From: Devosia sp. 1566
GTDB taxonomy: Bacteria; Pseudomonadota; Alphaproteobacteria; Rhizobiales; Devosiaceae
Direction of reading: 5' to 3'
Length of the DNA stretch: 64,000 nt
Assembly (NCBI RefSeq): GCF_004005995.1
Contig: NZ_CP034767.1
Span: forward strand, 3,760,501-3,824,500
The translations under genes and the position numbers were made by a program. The notes beneath the pieces are model-generated. The model made no database searches. It was not told the origin of the DNA and saw only the letters and a list, made by a program, of their open reading frames with translations. Of this stretch, positions 8,466 to 15,946 are shown piece after piece. The first letter of the stretch is position 1. Each line of letters begins with the position of its first letter.

Positions 8466-9170
8466 TTGATTAATTTTACAGCGGACGAGCAGAAGTTGTT
8501 GGCGGCAGTGAGCCGCAAGGATACCGTCCTTCAACTCATTCGCGCAGCCATTGTGGATGGACGGCTCCCGGCCGGCACACGTCTGGACCAAAACGAACTA
8601 GCAGCCCAACTTGGCGTGAGCCGCATGCCGGTACGCGAGGCGCTGAAACAGCTCGAAACCGAACGCCTCGTTGTGGTCTATCCCTACCGTGGCGTTGAGG
8701 TTTCTCGGCTGGAGCCCAAGGAAATCTTCGAGATGTTCGAGATCCGCATTGCACTGGAGCGGCTTGCAGTCAGCCGTGCCGCCACCGTGATGACCCCTTC
8801 GCATTTCTCACGGCTTCGGGCGGTGCTCTCAGAAATGGACCAACATCTAGTACCCGTAGCCGACGGAGATCCTTGGATGGACCTTAACCAGTCCTTCCAC
8901 GGCATCATGAACGATGCCACGGGCTGGCCGCACCTCGTGGAAACCATCAATCAGTATCGCTCCAACGTTGAGCGTTACGTGCGCTACTACTTCGCACTGC
9001 GGGGTCGCGAACAATCCCAGAAGGAACACTGGGACCTGCTGGCCGCCTGCGAGCGCCGCGATATCGTGGCGGCGCAACTGACTATTGAGCAGCACTTACG
9101 CAACACCGCGACTACCTTGGTCGAGGCGGTGGAGGCGGATGGCGGCGACCACAAGAGACAGCCTGCCTAA
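8466..9170 (+). CDS. GntR-family regulator, FCD (FadR) subgroup
   Basis: A 234-residue transcription factor. Residues 20-85 form the winged helix, with [31 protein letters not shown] as the helix-turn-helix core (VSR.PVREAL is diagnostic of GntR). The rest is an all-helical FCD ligand domain; [11 protein letters not shown] starts it, [11 protein letters not shown] supplies a metal-site His, and [10 protein letters not shown] and EQHLRN follow. The start is TTG at 8466 with weak spacing to AGGTGACGG; no ATG fits better. It is divergent from the importer operon and followed after 28 bases by the amidohydrolase gene. It likely represses both until an imported carboxylate or its product binds. 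Confidence 0.9.
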   Translation: MINFTADEQKLLAAVSRKDTVLQLIRAAIVDGRLPAGTRLDQNELAAQLGVSRMPVREALKQLETERLVVVYPYRGVEVSRLEPKEIFEMFEIRIALERLAVSRAATVMTPSHFSRLRAVLSEMDQHLVPVADGDPWMDLNQSFHGIMNDATGWPHLVETINQYRSNVERYVRYYFALRGREQSQKEHWDLLAACERRDIVAAQLTIEQHLRNTATTLVEAVEADGGDHKRQPA

Positions 9171-9198
9171 TCAGATTATCTACATTCGGGACAGCAGC

Positions 9199-10203
9199 GT
9201 GACCAATTCCATTCGGGCTCTACGCATTGACGTGCACGCCCATTACTACTCTGACCGCTTCATCGATCTTATCGAGTCCAGGGGTTGCGATTGCGGCGCC
9301 TGCGTGCGCAGAGATGCTCGAGGGCCGATCATTGATGCCGGCCCGCTGCACGCTGGGCCGCTGGCGTCGCGCTTCATCGACCTGGACCAGCGCATTGCCG
9401 ACATGGACGCACAAGGCGTTGACGTACAGGCGCTGTCGCTCACCCAGCCCATGGTGTACTGGGCCGAGGAAAATCTCGCACGCGAACTGTCCGCGACCTT
9501 CAACGATGACTTGGTCGCCGCTCACGAGCGCTTCCCAGACCGCCTGGTCGGGCTCGCCATGCTGCCGATGCACCACCCCAAATCGGCCTTGGATGAACTA
9601 GCGCGCGTCAAGGCGGCGCCTGGAATCCGGGGCATCTATATGGGCACAGCCATTGGCGACATGGACCTGTCGCACGAAAGTCTGCTGCCCGTGTTTGAGG
9701 CAATCGAGGAGGCCGGGTTGCCCGTGCTGCTGCACCCACTCAAGGTGCTGGGCATGACGGATCGGCTCAAACCCTATTTTCTGGCCAATTTGCTCGGCAA
9801 TCCCTTCGACACCGCTGTCGCGGCAGCCCATCTTATATTTGGGGGCGTGCTGGACCGTTTCCCCAAGCTGGATGTCGTGCTGCCCCATGCCGGTGGCGCT
9901 TTGCCCTTCCTAGTGGGGCGGCTACAGCATGGCTGGAGCGTTCGCCCCGAGCTGAAGCACATGGAGCGTGGCCCAGAGGAATATCTTGCCCGCTTCTATT
10001 TCGATACGATCGCCCATTCGCAGTCGAGCCTCCAATACCTGATAGCACAGGTGGGGGCAGATCGGGTGATGCTGGGAAGTGATTACTGCTTTGACATGGG
10101 ATTGGAGCGTCCTATCGAGGTAGTTGAGGCTCAAGAACAGCTTAGCGACACCCTTCGCGATCAGATTCTCGGCGGTACGGCAAGATCGTTGCTTAAACTC
10201 TAG
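9199..10203 (+). CDS. Amidohydrolase-family protein, ACMSD-like
   Basis: A 334-residue TIM-barrel metal enzyme. Near the N terminus DVHAHYY gives the paired metal His residues. Later features are LHPLKVLG with a metal His, LPHAGGALPF, and GSDYCFDMG with the barrel-8 Asp. The order and length match the amidohydrolase_2 group, whose best known member is aminocarboxymuconate-semialdehyde decarboxylase; relatives are non-oxidative decarboxylases or C-N hydrolases. The GTG at 9199 gives the expected start just before the HAH motif; the open frame goes back to 9085 inside the regulator gene. It is likely co-transcribed with the GntR gene and acts on the compound brought in by the divergent operon. 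Confidence 0.82.
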   Translation: MTNSIRALRIDVHAHYYSDRFIDLIESRGCDCGACVRRDARGPIIDAGPLHAGPLASRFIDLDQRIADMDAQGVDVQALSLTQPMVYWAEENLARELSATFNDDLVAAHERFPDRLVGLAMLPMHHPKSALDELARVKAAPGIRGIYMGTAIGDMDLSHESLLPVFEAIEEAGLPVLLHPLKVLGMTDRLKPYFLANLLGNPFDTAVAAAHLIFGGVLDRFPKLDVVLPHAGGALPFLVGRLQHGWSVRPELKHMERGPEEYLARFYFDTIAHSQSSLQYLIAQVGADRVMLGSDYCFDMGLERPIEVVEAQEQLSDTLRDQILGGTARSLLKL

Positions 10204-10667
10204 AGGGACGGGCGCCCGCGGGCGGAGAACCCCTAATCCTTGCTGAGCCAACCCAACAATGACCATGGTCGGTGATGACTGGTAGTTCCGGAAGGGGGCC
10301 GGCAACAGCCTGTCGCTTTGGTTGCCGCGTCACGGAAAGCGGCCATTGGGTGCGCGGACGTGCCAATGGCTTATTTGGGGCCGAGTGCGGACTGTCCGGT
10401 TTTGGCTGCAACCTGCGATAAGCTGTCATTCTGCAGCCGACCCCTATTCGAGCGTCCGATGCCAAGGGCGAACTATCAATAGCTGCCATAACTACTTCTC
10501 GTCTCGACTTGGTTGCCTGGTACGCGACCATACAATGTGACAATCAAGCCGTCCGTTCGTCGAAAAATGGGCGCGCAGCGGTACGTTGAACCGTGCACCC
10601 GGCGCACGCGGAAGCAGCACACAACCAGTATGTTTCGCTCTTCGTACAACGATCTGCAGAACGCTGT
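10204..10667. other. Intergenic gap before the protease operon
   Basis: Short open frames in this stretch are Arg/Ser-rich and disagree between strands, and none has a convincing start. No gene, RNA or repeat could be supported. The gap separates the catabolic locus from the accessory block and ends at the operator pair at 10668. Confidence 0.5.
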
Positions 10668-10714
10668 TGTCGGAAAATCCGACATGAGCTATATATCTGT
10701 TGGATTTTTAGACA
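10668..10714. promoter_or_regulatory. Two tandem inverted-repeat operators upstream of the protease operon
   Basis: Site 1 (10668-10684) is a perfect repeat, TGTCGGA-AAA-TCCGACA. Site 2 (10698-10714), TGTTGGATTTTTAGACA, keeps the same 17-base frame with partial symmetry. Their centres are exactly 30 bases apart, about three helical turns, so two repressor dimers could sit on one face of the DNA. Site 2 ends 11 bases before the first start codon of the operon (10726). The likely ligand is the XRE-family protein encoded by the second gene, which would make the operon self-regulated. Confidence 0.65.
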
Positions 10715-10725
10715 TGAGGTCATCG

Positions 10726-11019
10726 ATGGCTGTGTCGACCATCGCAATAGAAGACGTTATCCGCGATGAGATACGGAGCGCGCAAGCTGATCGACCAACC
10801 CCAAAGGCAGGGTGGGAGCCCCAAGTCGACTCCCTGGTCATGATATCGATCGCTCTCCGCATCGAAGAGGAATTCAACGTCAAGCTACCTGAGGCGGCAA
10901 TGCCGCCAGGTGGCTTCGACGATGAGGATACATGCGTCGCTGTCTTTACCCAGCGCGTTGTGGAGTTGCTGGAAGAGCAGCAAGCGCAAGAGCAGCCGGA
11001 AGGAGAGCAAGTGTCATGA
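10726..11019 (+). CDS. Acyl-carrier-protein-like small protein
   Basis: A 97-residue acidic protein. The core PQVDSLVMISIALRIEEEF, followed by NVKLPE, resembles the helix-2 region of acyl carrier proteins, with the DSL serine (Ser36) in the position that carries phosphopantetheine. The tail is a charged Glu/Gln helix. The start at 10726 has AGGT six bases upstream and lies just after the operator pair; the frame is open back to 10513 but that part is not protein-like. The next gene overlaps its stop by ATGA. No fatty-acid or polyketide genes are near, so a carrier role in lipid synthesis is unlikely; the fold may serve as an adaptor. The ACP likeness is from motif and helix pattern only. Confidence 0.55.
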   Translation: MAVSTIAIEDVIRDEIRSAQADRPTPKAGWEPQVDSLVMISIALRIEEEFNVKLPEAAMPPGGFDDEDTCVAVFTQRVVELLEEQQAQEQPEGEQVS

Positions 11020-11396
11020 CCGCTGAACGGATCGGCTTCGCCGTTGCCGAAGATGAGAGCCTAGTTCTCGGCGCCAAGCTGCGCGAGGCGAGGGAATATG
11101 TCGGGCTTAAGCAGGACCAGGTCGCACAACACATGGAGTTGCCCCGTACGGCGGTGTCGGAAATCGAAAATGGACGCCGTGGCGTCAGCGCCATCGAGTT
11201 GAAGAAGCTTGCCCGCCTCTATCAGCGTCCAGTGACTTGGTTCACCGGCGAAGAAACAGAACCGGCAGTTCCCGCGGATGTTGCGTTCCTAGCGCGTACT
11301 GCAAGCGATCTATCGGACAACGATCGTCAGGAACTCCAGAGATTTGCAGAGTTCCTGCGTTCCAGGTCGAAGGTTTCTGGTGATGGTCGGTCGTAG
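11016..11396 (+). CDS. XRE-family transcriptional regulator
   Basis: A 126-residue DNA-binding protein. Residues 22-76 form a Cro/CI-type helix-turn-helix: LGAKLREAREYVGLKQDQVAQ, then PRTAVSEIENGRRGVS, then LKKLARLYQRPVTWFTG. The C-terminal tail is a helix (DRQELQRFAEFLRSRS). Proteins of this kind sit next to ImmA/IrrE metallopeptidases, which cut or inactivate them to release expression. GGAAGGAG lies seven bases before the ATG, a strong site. It overlaps the ACP-like gene by four bases and the ImmA gene by 14. It probably binds the operators at 10668-10714. Confidence 0.9.
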   Translation: MTAERIGFAVAEDESLVLGAKLREAREYVGLKQDQVAQHMELPRTAVSEIENGRRGVSAIELKKLARLYQRPVTWFTGEETEPAVPADVAFLARTASDLSDNDRQELQRFAEFLRSRSKVSGDGRS

Positions 11397-12411
11397 CGAG
11401 CGCGAATCCATTCTCCGCGGCATCCGCGGCGCCAAGCGGCTCCAGCGTGATCTCCGGCTCGACATTGGCGCGTCTCGCGCACAGCGCGTCGATGTCTTTG
11501 GGTGCATTGCACGAATGGGCGCGATGCTGATGTTCCAGCCGCTCGAGCCGCTCCTCGGGGCGTTCATTCGCGAAGATGGCGCTGCGGGGATAATCCTGAG
11601 TACGCGGCGCCCGCTCGGTATGCAGCGGTTTACTGCGGCTCACGAGCTCGGCCACCTGTTTCTCGGCCATGATCCGCATGCTGATGACGAGCGCATTCTG
11701 CGTCGTGCGCCCTGGGCCAATGACGCTGCGAGAGTGCCGGCTATCCCTCCCGAGGAGCGGGAAGCGGATGCATTCGCCTCGTATTTCCTGCTCCCTCCCT
11801 ATCTCATCAAGGAACAGATGGAGCTCCGCGGCTGGGAGCCCCGGGACTTTGAGCAGCCCGAAACCATCTACCAGGCGTCTCTCCGGTTCGGCACGAGCTA
11901 CCGCGCCACGGTCTTCGCGCTCGAACGGGAACACGTCATCGGTCGCAGCCTGGGCCAACAGCTCCGAAACGCACAGCCCCGCGACCTGAAACGACAGCTC
12001 CTGGGCGACTTCACGTTGAAAAACGCGCAGCGCGTCGACGTGTGGCACCTGACGGAGCGAGACCAAGGCGCCGTGATCGAAGCGAGCCGCGACGACCTCT
12101 TCCTGCTTCGACTGAAAGAGGACAGCGGAAGCGGTTACGTCTGGACATTCGACGAATTGCACGACGCCGGCTTTGTCATTCTTAGAGACGGACGGGAACC
12201 CGTTCCCTCGGGCCAGATCGGCACGCCCACCGTGCGCCGCGTTCTCGCCCATGCGGAGCGGCCTCTGGCTGGAATGCTGACCTTGCGCGAGGTGAGGTCG
12301 TGGGCGCCTGATGATGATCCGCAGCTCCTGACACTCTACTGCAAGACCGCAACGAGTGACGAGGCTGGTTTATTCGAGCCGCAGCGTGAGGAGCTTTTGG
12401 CTACCTCATGA
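11383..12411 (+). CDS. ImmA/IrrE metallopeptidase fused to a chagasin-like (I42) protease inhibitor
   Basis: A 342-residue two-part protein. The N-terminal ~215 residues are an ImmA/IrrE zinc peptidase: AAHELGHLFLGH with HELGH at 87-91 and the third ligand in EEREADAFASYFLLP at about 127. Residues ~230-335 resemble chagasin, a tight inhibitor of papain-type proteases: LFLLRLKEDSGSGYVW corresponds to the NPTTGYxW loop, and a late REVRSWAP to the RPW loop, followed by a last beta strand LLTLYCKT. The next gene encodes a papain-type protease, so the fusion joins an activating peptidase to an antidote-like inhibitor. The start at 11383 overlaps the XRE gene. The ImmA part is firm; the inhibitor part rests on two loop motifs and context. 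Confidence 0.8.
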   Translation: MVGRSERESILRGIRGAKRLQRDLRLDIGASRAQRVDVFGCIARMGAMLMFQPLEPLLGAFIREDGAAGIILSTRRPLGMQRFTAAHELGHLFLGHDPHADDERILRRAPWANDAARVPAIPPEEREADAFASYFLLPPYLIKEQMELRGWEPRDFEQPETIYQASLRFGTSYRATVFALEREHVIGRSLGQQLRNAQPRDLKRQLLGDFTLKNAQRVDVWHLTERDQGAVIEASRDDLFLLRLKEDSGSGYVWTFDELHDAGFVILRDGREPVPSGQIGTPTVRRVLAHAERPLAGMLTLREVRSWAPDDDPQLLTLYCKTATSDEAGLFEPQREELLATS

Positions 12412-13130
12412 CGCTTGATGTGCTACAAGACCTGCGGCCGGTTCTTGGACCTGTGCGCGATCAGGGCCGCCGCCCGACATGCTTGTCGTTTGCCGCCTCG
12501 GCAGCCCACGAGAAGGCGCGCGGTGACGTGGATCCACTGTGCGTAGAGTGGTTATTCTACCATGCCGCACAGCGGGCCGGCACCGGGCCTGGCGAGGGCA
12601 CCACTTTGCCGGACACCCGTCAAGCCTTGCAAGACATCGGCCAACCCCTCGAGGCGTCCTGGCCCTATGATGGTCGGCCCTATTCGGGCGCTGCATGGCG
12701 CCCTCCGGCCGTGGTGTCCCCGCTTTTTCGGTGCGGCTCGGACGGCTGCGGAACAAACCTCACGCAAATTCGGCAAGCGCTCGATGGCGGCAAGCCTGTG
12801 GTCCTTGCTCTTTTTGTTTCGGCCGCCTTCACCGCTGCGACAACTTGGCTCCGAACGGGCAACGAGATCGTCCTCCCCGATGACAGCGAGCCGATAGACC
12901 CACAACGCGGGCACGCTGTGGTCGCCGTCGGTTATGGGCGCATCGGCAGCGAGGACCTCATCCTGGTGCGCAATTCGTGGGGTCCCGCGTGGGGCGCCAG
13001 TGGGCATGCCTGGGTACGAGAAACGTATCTGACTCGCCGTATGTTCGGCGGTTTCAGCATCAGCGAAGGAGATGGCGATGTTCTACAATCCGATGCCGGC
13101 GGCATCCACGCCCGCGCGCGCGTGGGTTGA
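12408..13130 (+). CDS. Papain-family (C1) cysteine protease without propeptide
   Basis: A 240-residue protease. Gln19 (VRDQGRR) and Cys25 (TCLSFAASAA) stand at the same numbers as in mature papain, followed by His169 (RGHAVVAVGYG) and Asn189 (RNSWGPAWG). All four catalytic positions are present. There is no signal peptide and no inhibitory propeptide; the chain begins about where a mature enzyme would. It should therefore be active in the cytoplasm as made, unless the chagasin-like domain of the preceding gene holds it. It overlaps that gene by four bases (ATGA) and the next gene by 53. This arrangement suggests a regulated effector protease acting on cell proteins. Confidence 0.85.
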   Translation: MTLDVLQDLRPVLGPVRDQGRRPTCLSFAASAAHEKARGDVDPLCVEWLFYHAAQRAGTGPGEGTTLPDTRQALQDIGQPLEASWPYDGRPYSGAAWRPPAVVSPLFRCGSDGCGTNLTQIRQALDGGKPVVLALFVSAAFTAATTWLRTGNEIVLPDDSEPIDPQRGHAVVAVGYGRIGSEDLILVRNSWGPAWGASGHAWVRETYLTRRMFGGFSISEGDGDVLQSDAGGIHARARVG

Positions 13131-13845
13131 AGCTGCGGCCCGCCTCCGGGCCCAGCCAAACCTCACCTTGGGCGGCCTTATGCTTCACATCGAGCAACCC
13201 CTTGGCATCGATGCCGACGACGAGGCTGTAATCATGACGATAGACAGCTTTCTTAGGCAGCAAGGTGCACACCCCATCTCGACCGTGGCCAACACAATCT
13301 TTCCTACCGCGCTAGACCGGGGCGACGGCATTGATGCGCTGCGCGAGCGCTATATGCAGGTCTATAAGCGCCGTATGTGCACTCCAGGCGAGTGGGGTCG
13401 TTACTTCGAGCGCATGGTCAATTGGCAAGACCGCAAGGGAGGTCGTATCGACCAGCTCGCCGAGAACATCCGGATGTTAAAAGACGCCCGCGAGGGACGC
13501 TTCTATGAGAACCGTTATGAGATCATCATATCGGACCCGGCGAGAGATTTGCGCAAAGCGCTCAATCGGCAATGCTTGAGCATGATCGAGTTGAAGCCAG
13601 AGCGGAACGGCTCACTTCACATGATTGCACTGTATCGGAACCACTATTATATCCAGAAGACCTTAGGAAACTTATTGGGCTTGGGTCGCCTTTTGGAATT
13701 TATCGCCCGTGAAAGCGGCTTTGAGGTCGGCACCTTGACCGTGAACTCCACATCTGCCCGCCTCGATACTGAAGGCTGGGGCAAAGCCGACGTCGTCTCT
13801 TTGGTCGATGAGTGTGCAGCGCGGCTCGTCAGGGCGGCGGCTTAA
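13078..13845 (+). CDS. Thymidylate-synthase-like protein
   Basis: A 255-residue protein. GRIDQL at 122-127, then IRMLKDA and a SDPARDL turn, then RQCLSMIEL with Cys166, MIALYRN at 182-188 and LGNLLGLGRLLEFIA follow the order of the thymidylate synthase fold (IDQI..., PCH catalytic Cys, YQRS, LPFNI). The Cys is kept and an Asn is in place of the nucleotide-binding Asn, but the Asp of DVFLGLP and the later HxY motif are not recognisable. It may bind or modify a pyrimidine nucleotide without making dTMP. The ATG at 13078 is chosen for AAGGAG seven bases upstream; ATG 13072 is too close to it. It is the last gene of the operon and overlaps the protease gene. Confidence 0.7.
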   Translation: MFYNPMPAASTPARAWVEAAARLRAQPNLTLGGLMLHIEQPLGIDADDEAVIMTIDSFLRQQGAHPISTVANTIFPTALDRGDGIDALRERYMQVYKRRMCTPGEWGRYFERMVNWQDRKGGRIDQLAENIRMLKDAREGRFYENRYEIIISDPARDLRKALNRQCLSMIELKPERNGSLHMIALYRNHYYIQKTLGNLLGLGRLLEFIARESGFEVGTLTVNSTSARLDTEGWGKADVVSLVDECAARLVRAAA

Positions 13846-13910
13846 AGGGCAGCTGGGTTCGCTCTCAGCCGCACCACAGTATACGCGCGGATCGTTGATA
13901 GTGGGTGCCA

Positions 13911-14594
13911 CTAGGCGAAGAGCGGGAGGGTCTCGTGCTTGTTCGCGAGCCCCAAGCCGTAGTGTGTGCTCACACCCTCCATGAATTCGGCTTGTCCACC
14001 GTAACTGGGATGCCTAACCTTCTCTGCAGTGACGCCCAGATCCTCAAGCGCCAGCTGAGCATCGCGGCCGATCGCGAGGACGCGTTGCGGTGATAGAAGG
14101 TGGATGAGCCCAACCATCACGTGCCTACTGGCTAGTCGTTCGCTGCGCGTGTGGCAGCGATTGGACATAGGTTCTCCGGGGGCATGCGGATGGAGCGGAA
14201 ACACGTTCCAAAGAAAGACGGGCTGCCTGATAGCAATCAACATCTGCCAAATCACGGTCGCAGTGCGCTCGGCAACCTCGGGGCCATTGGTAGAACGCAT
14301 TAGAGGGGGTGTGCCCAACAGGTCGGCGTGAGCGGTTAGATGTGCTTCATCGGTCAGGGCCAAACCGGTCCGGCGTCCGCCGCGGTAACCGAGATCGCGG
14401 GCCACCCAGATAGATTCAACACCTCGGTCGATCGCTGCGTCCAGAACCATCACGAGATTATGACGCCGAATCTGAGCGGCGTCGGGACGGTCGAAGTCCG
14501 AGCACAGGTCCGAGTATGGATTGAAGGCGTCTTCGAACTTCAGGGCGGCGACGAGCTCTACGAACTCTGCAGCGTTCTGTGGGTTGTTAGTCAT
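13911..14594 (-). CDS. Uracil-DNA-glycosylase-superfamily protein
   Basis: A 227-residue protein. FNPYSD at 24-29, WVARDLGYRGGRRTG near 66-80, FLWNVFPLHPHAPGE around 130 and a C-terminal KVRHPSYGG match the motif order of the uracil-DNA glycosylase fold (substrate pocket, FLWN-type core and HPSxxG loop). Members remove uracil or modified bases from DNA; this branch is poorly studied. The start ATG overlaps the stop of the MazG-like gene by four bases, so both are made from one message. It runs convergent to the thymidylate-synthase-like gene, with a 65-base gap. The job is probably base removal or sensing linked to nucleotide pools. Confidence 0.8.
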   Translation of the reverse strand: MTNNPQNAAEFVELVAALKFEDAFNPYSDLCSDFDRPDAAQIRRHNLVMVLDAAIDRGVESIWVARDLGYRGGRRTGLALTDEAHLTAHADLLGTPPLMRSTNGPEVAERTATVIWQMLIAIRQPVFLWNVFPLHPHAPGEPMSNRCHTRSERLASRHVMVGLIHLLSPQRVLAIGRDAQLALEDLGVTAEKVRHPSYGGQAEFMEGVSTHYGLGLANKHETLPLFA

Positions 14595-15817
14595 GGCAGC
14601 TCTTCAAAATCGACCGTCCGCTTGGTGAGGTCAATGATAACCGCGCCATTGCGATGCTTCTTTAGTTCCCGAAACACCCGGAACCCTTCGAGGATCGCTC
14701 GCTCCCATTGCCAGAGCGGGCGCATCTCGACTTCGTAGCCCCGTACCAGCTCATGGACAGCCTTGAGCATGCCGTAGTCGAGAGACGTAGCGTTCCGAAA
14801 CTCGGCCTGCCGTAGACCATGATTGAAGATCCACGTCGAGATGCCTTCTTCGATGATGATGGCCCGCGCGCCATCCTCGTTCTCATCGACCTCCGGCCGG
14901 CTCTTGCGTTTCAGGCGCAGCAGCGCCCGCATTGTCGGCGACCAGCCAAGGATGCCGGCAAAGGCCAGGTGAAAGACGTCGTGGTACCGGTAGTCGTCCT
15001 TTTCGTGGCGGTTGTCAGTTAACGGGCTGCCGAGATTGACGCCATTCCATCGCTGAACGACAAATGTCCGACCATTCACCGTTCTCTCGATAAACTCGAC
15101 CCGCATCTGCCGTGGCAATTGTTCATATTCGGGGAAGCCTTCGTCAAACAGAGGGCCCCAATGCTGCTGGTCCGGCCAGCGACCGAGGGTCTTGGCCACA
15201 TTATTGCGGGCCGCTTGTTCAAGGCTCACATGAGCGTCGTCGGCGGCCATGAGCAACGCGCGGAAAATCTCAACCAGATCGGCCGACAGCCGATCGCGGT
15301 TCTCCTTGATCTGCCCTTCGCTCCAATCGGCCAGGAGCACGCCAACCTTGCCTGCCAAAGCGAGCAAACGGTGTTCTACCTCCTCGCCCGCCAGGACTTC
15401 CGCGAAGGGCACTTCGGACTGCTGCAGGTCCTCGAATGTTGAGGCGCCTGATCGCCCATTGTAGTCCCAATCCTCGAGTTTTGCGGGAACGCTTCGAGCG
15501 ATCTGGCTTAGCGGCAGCTCCGCGCGAAGCGCGGCGTTCGCGAAGTACCAGAGAGCGTCGCCCAGTTCTTCGATGACCTCGTCGTGATAGGCCGCGAAGG
15601 CATCCTTGTCGCGCTGCTTTTTCTTGAGAGCACTAAGAAGGCTTCCTACCTCCCCGAACAAGCCGAGGAGCACAAAGCCCAGGCCGTCGACGCCCGACTT
15701 GTCGTTGCGGTCGGTGCGGGTGGTAAAGGTCTGGAACTCATCGAGCCCGATGGGCCGGTCGCTGTCACCGAAGAGCGAGCCTTGGTTTCTGAACAGCGCA
15801 CGACCGTCTGCAGCCAT
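14591..15817 (-). CDS. MazG-like nucleotide pyrophosphohydrolase with C-terminal extension
   Basis: A 408-residue protein. Residues 45-110 form a MazG-type helical domain with LGLFGEVGSLL (Glu56) and DEVIEELGDALWYFAN (Glu84, Asp87); the usual second Glu of EExxE is a Ser here. A second, weaker copy follows at about 155-220 (LLALAGKVGVLL, then ADLVEIFRALLMAA). The last ~170 residues (VQRWNGVNLGSPLTDNRHEKDDYRYHDVFHLAF in two pieces, EEGISTWIFNHG) resemble the extension found in long MazG proteins. The enzyme would split a (d)NTP to its monophosphate. GGAGGGGG nine bases before the ATG at 15817 is a strong site. It is divergent from the phosphoesterase gene and coupled to the UDG-like gene. Confidence 0.8.
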   Translation of the reverse strand: MAADGRALFRNQGSLFGDSDRPIGLDEFQTFTTRTDRNDKSGVDGLGFVLLGLFGEVGSLLSALKKKQRDKDAFAAYHDEVIEELGDALWYFANAALRAELPLSQIARSVPAKLEDWDYNGRSGASTFEDLQQSEVPFAEVLAGEEVEHRLLALAGKVGVLLADWSEGQIKENRDRLSADLVEIFRALLMAADDAHVSLEQAARNNVAKTLGRWPDQQHWGPLFDEGFPEYEQLPRQMRVEFIERTVNGRTFVVQRWNGVNLGSPLTDNRHEKDDYRYHDVFHLAFAGILGWSPTMRALLRLKRKSRPEVDENEDGARAIIIEEGISTWIFNHGLRQAEFRNATSLDYGMLKAVHELVRGYEVEMRPLWQWERAILEGFRVFRELKKHRNGAVIIDLTKRTVDFEELP

Positions 15818-15946
15818 ATTGATTCCCCCTCCAAGAATCTTGCCGCAGCCCAACCATTGACGCAAGTGAATCGGGGGGTGAATTCTCCAACATGGGAAGT
15901 GGCTAAGCATAGTCTGCGACCGCGATTGGCTGCACGAGGAGATTTG

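Noticed and set aside
11242-12252. A 336-codon open frame on the minus strand
   Set aside because: Antisense to the ImmA-chagasin gene, which carries HELGH and other motifs.
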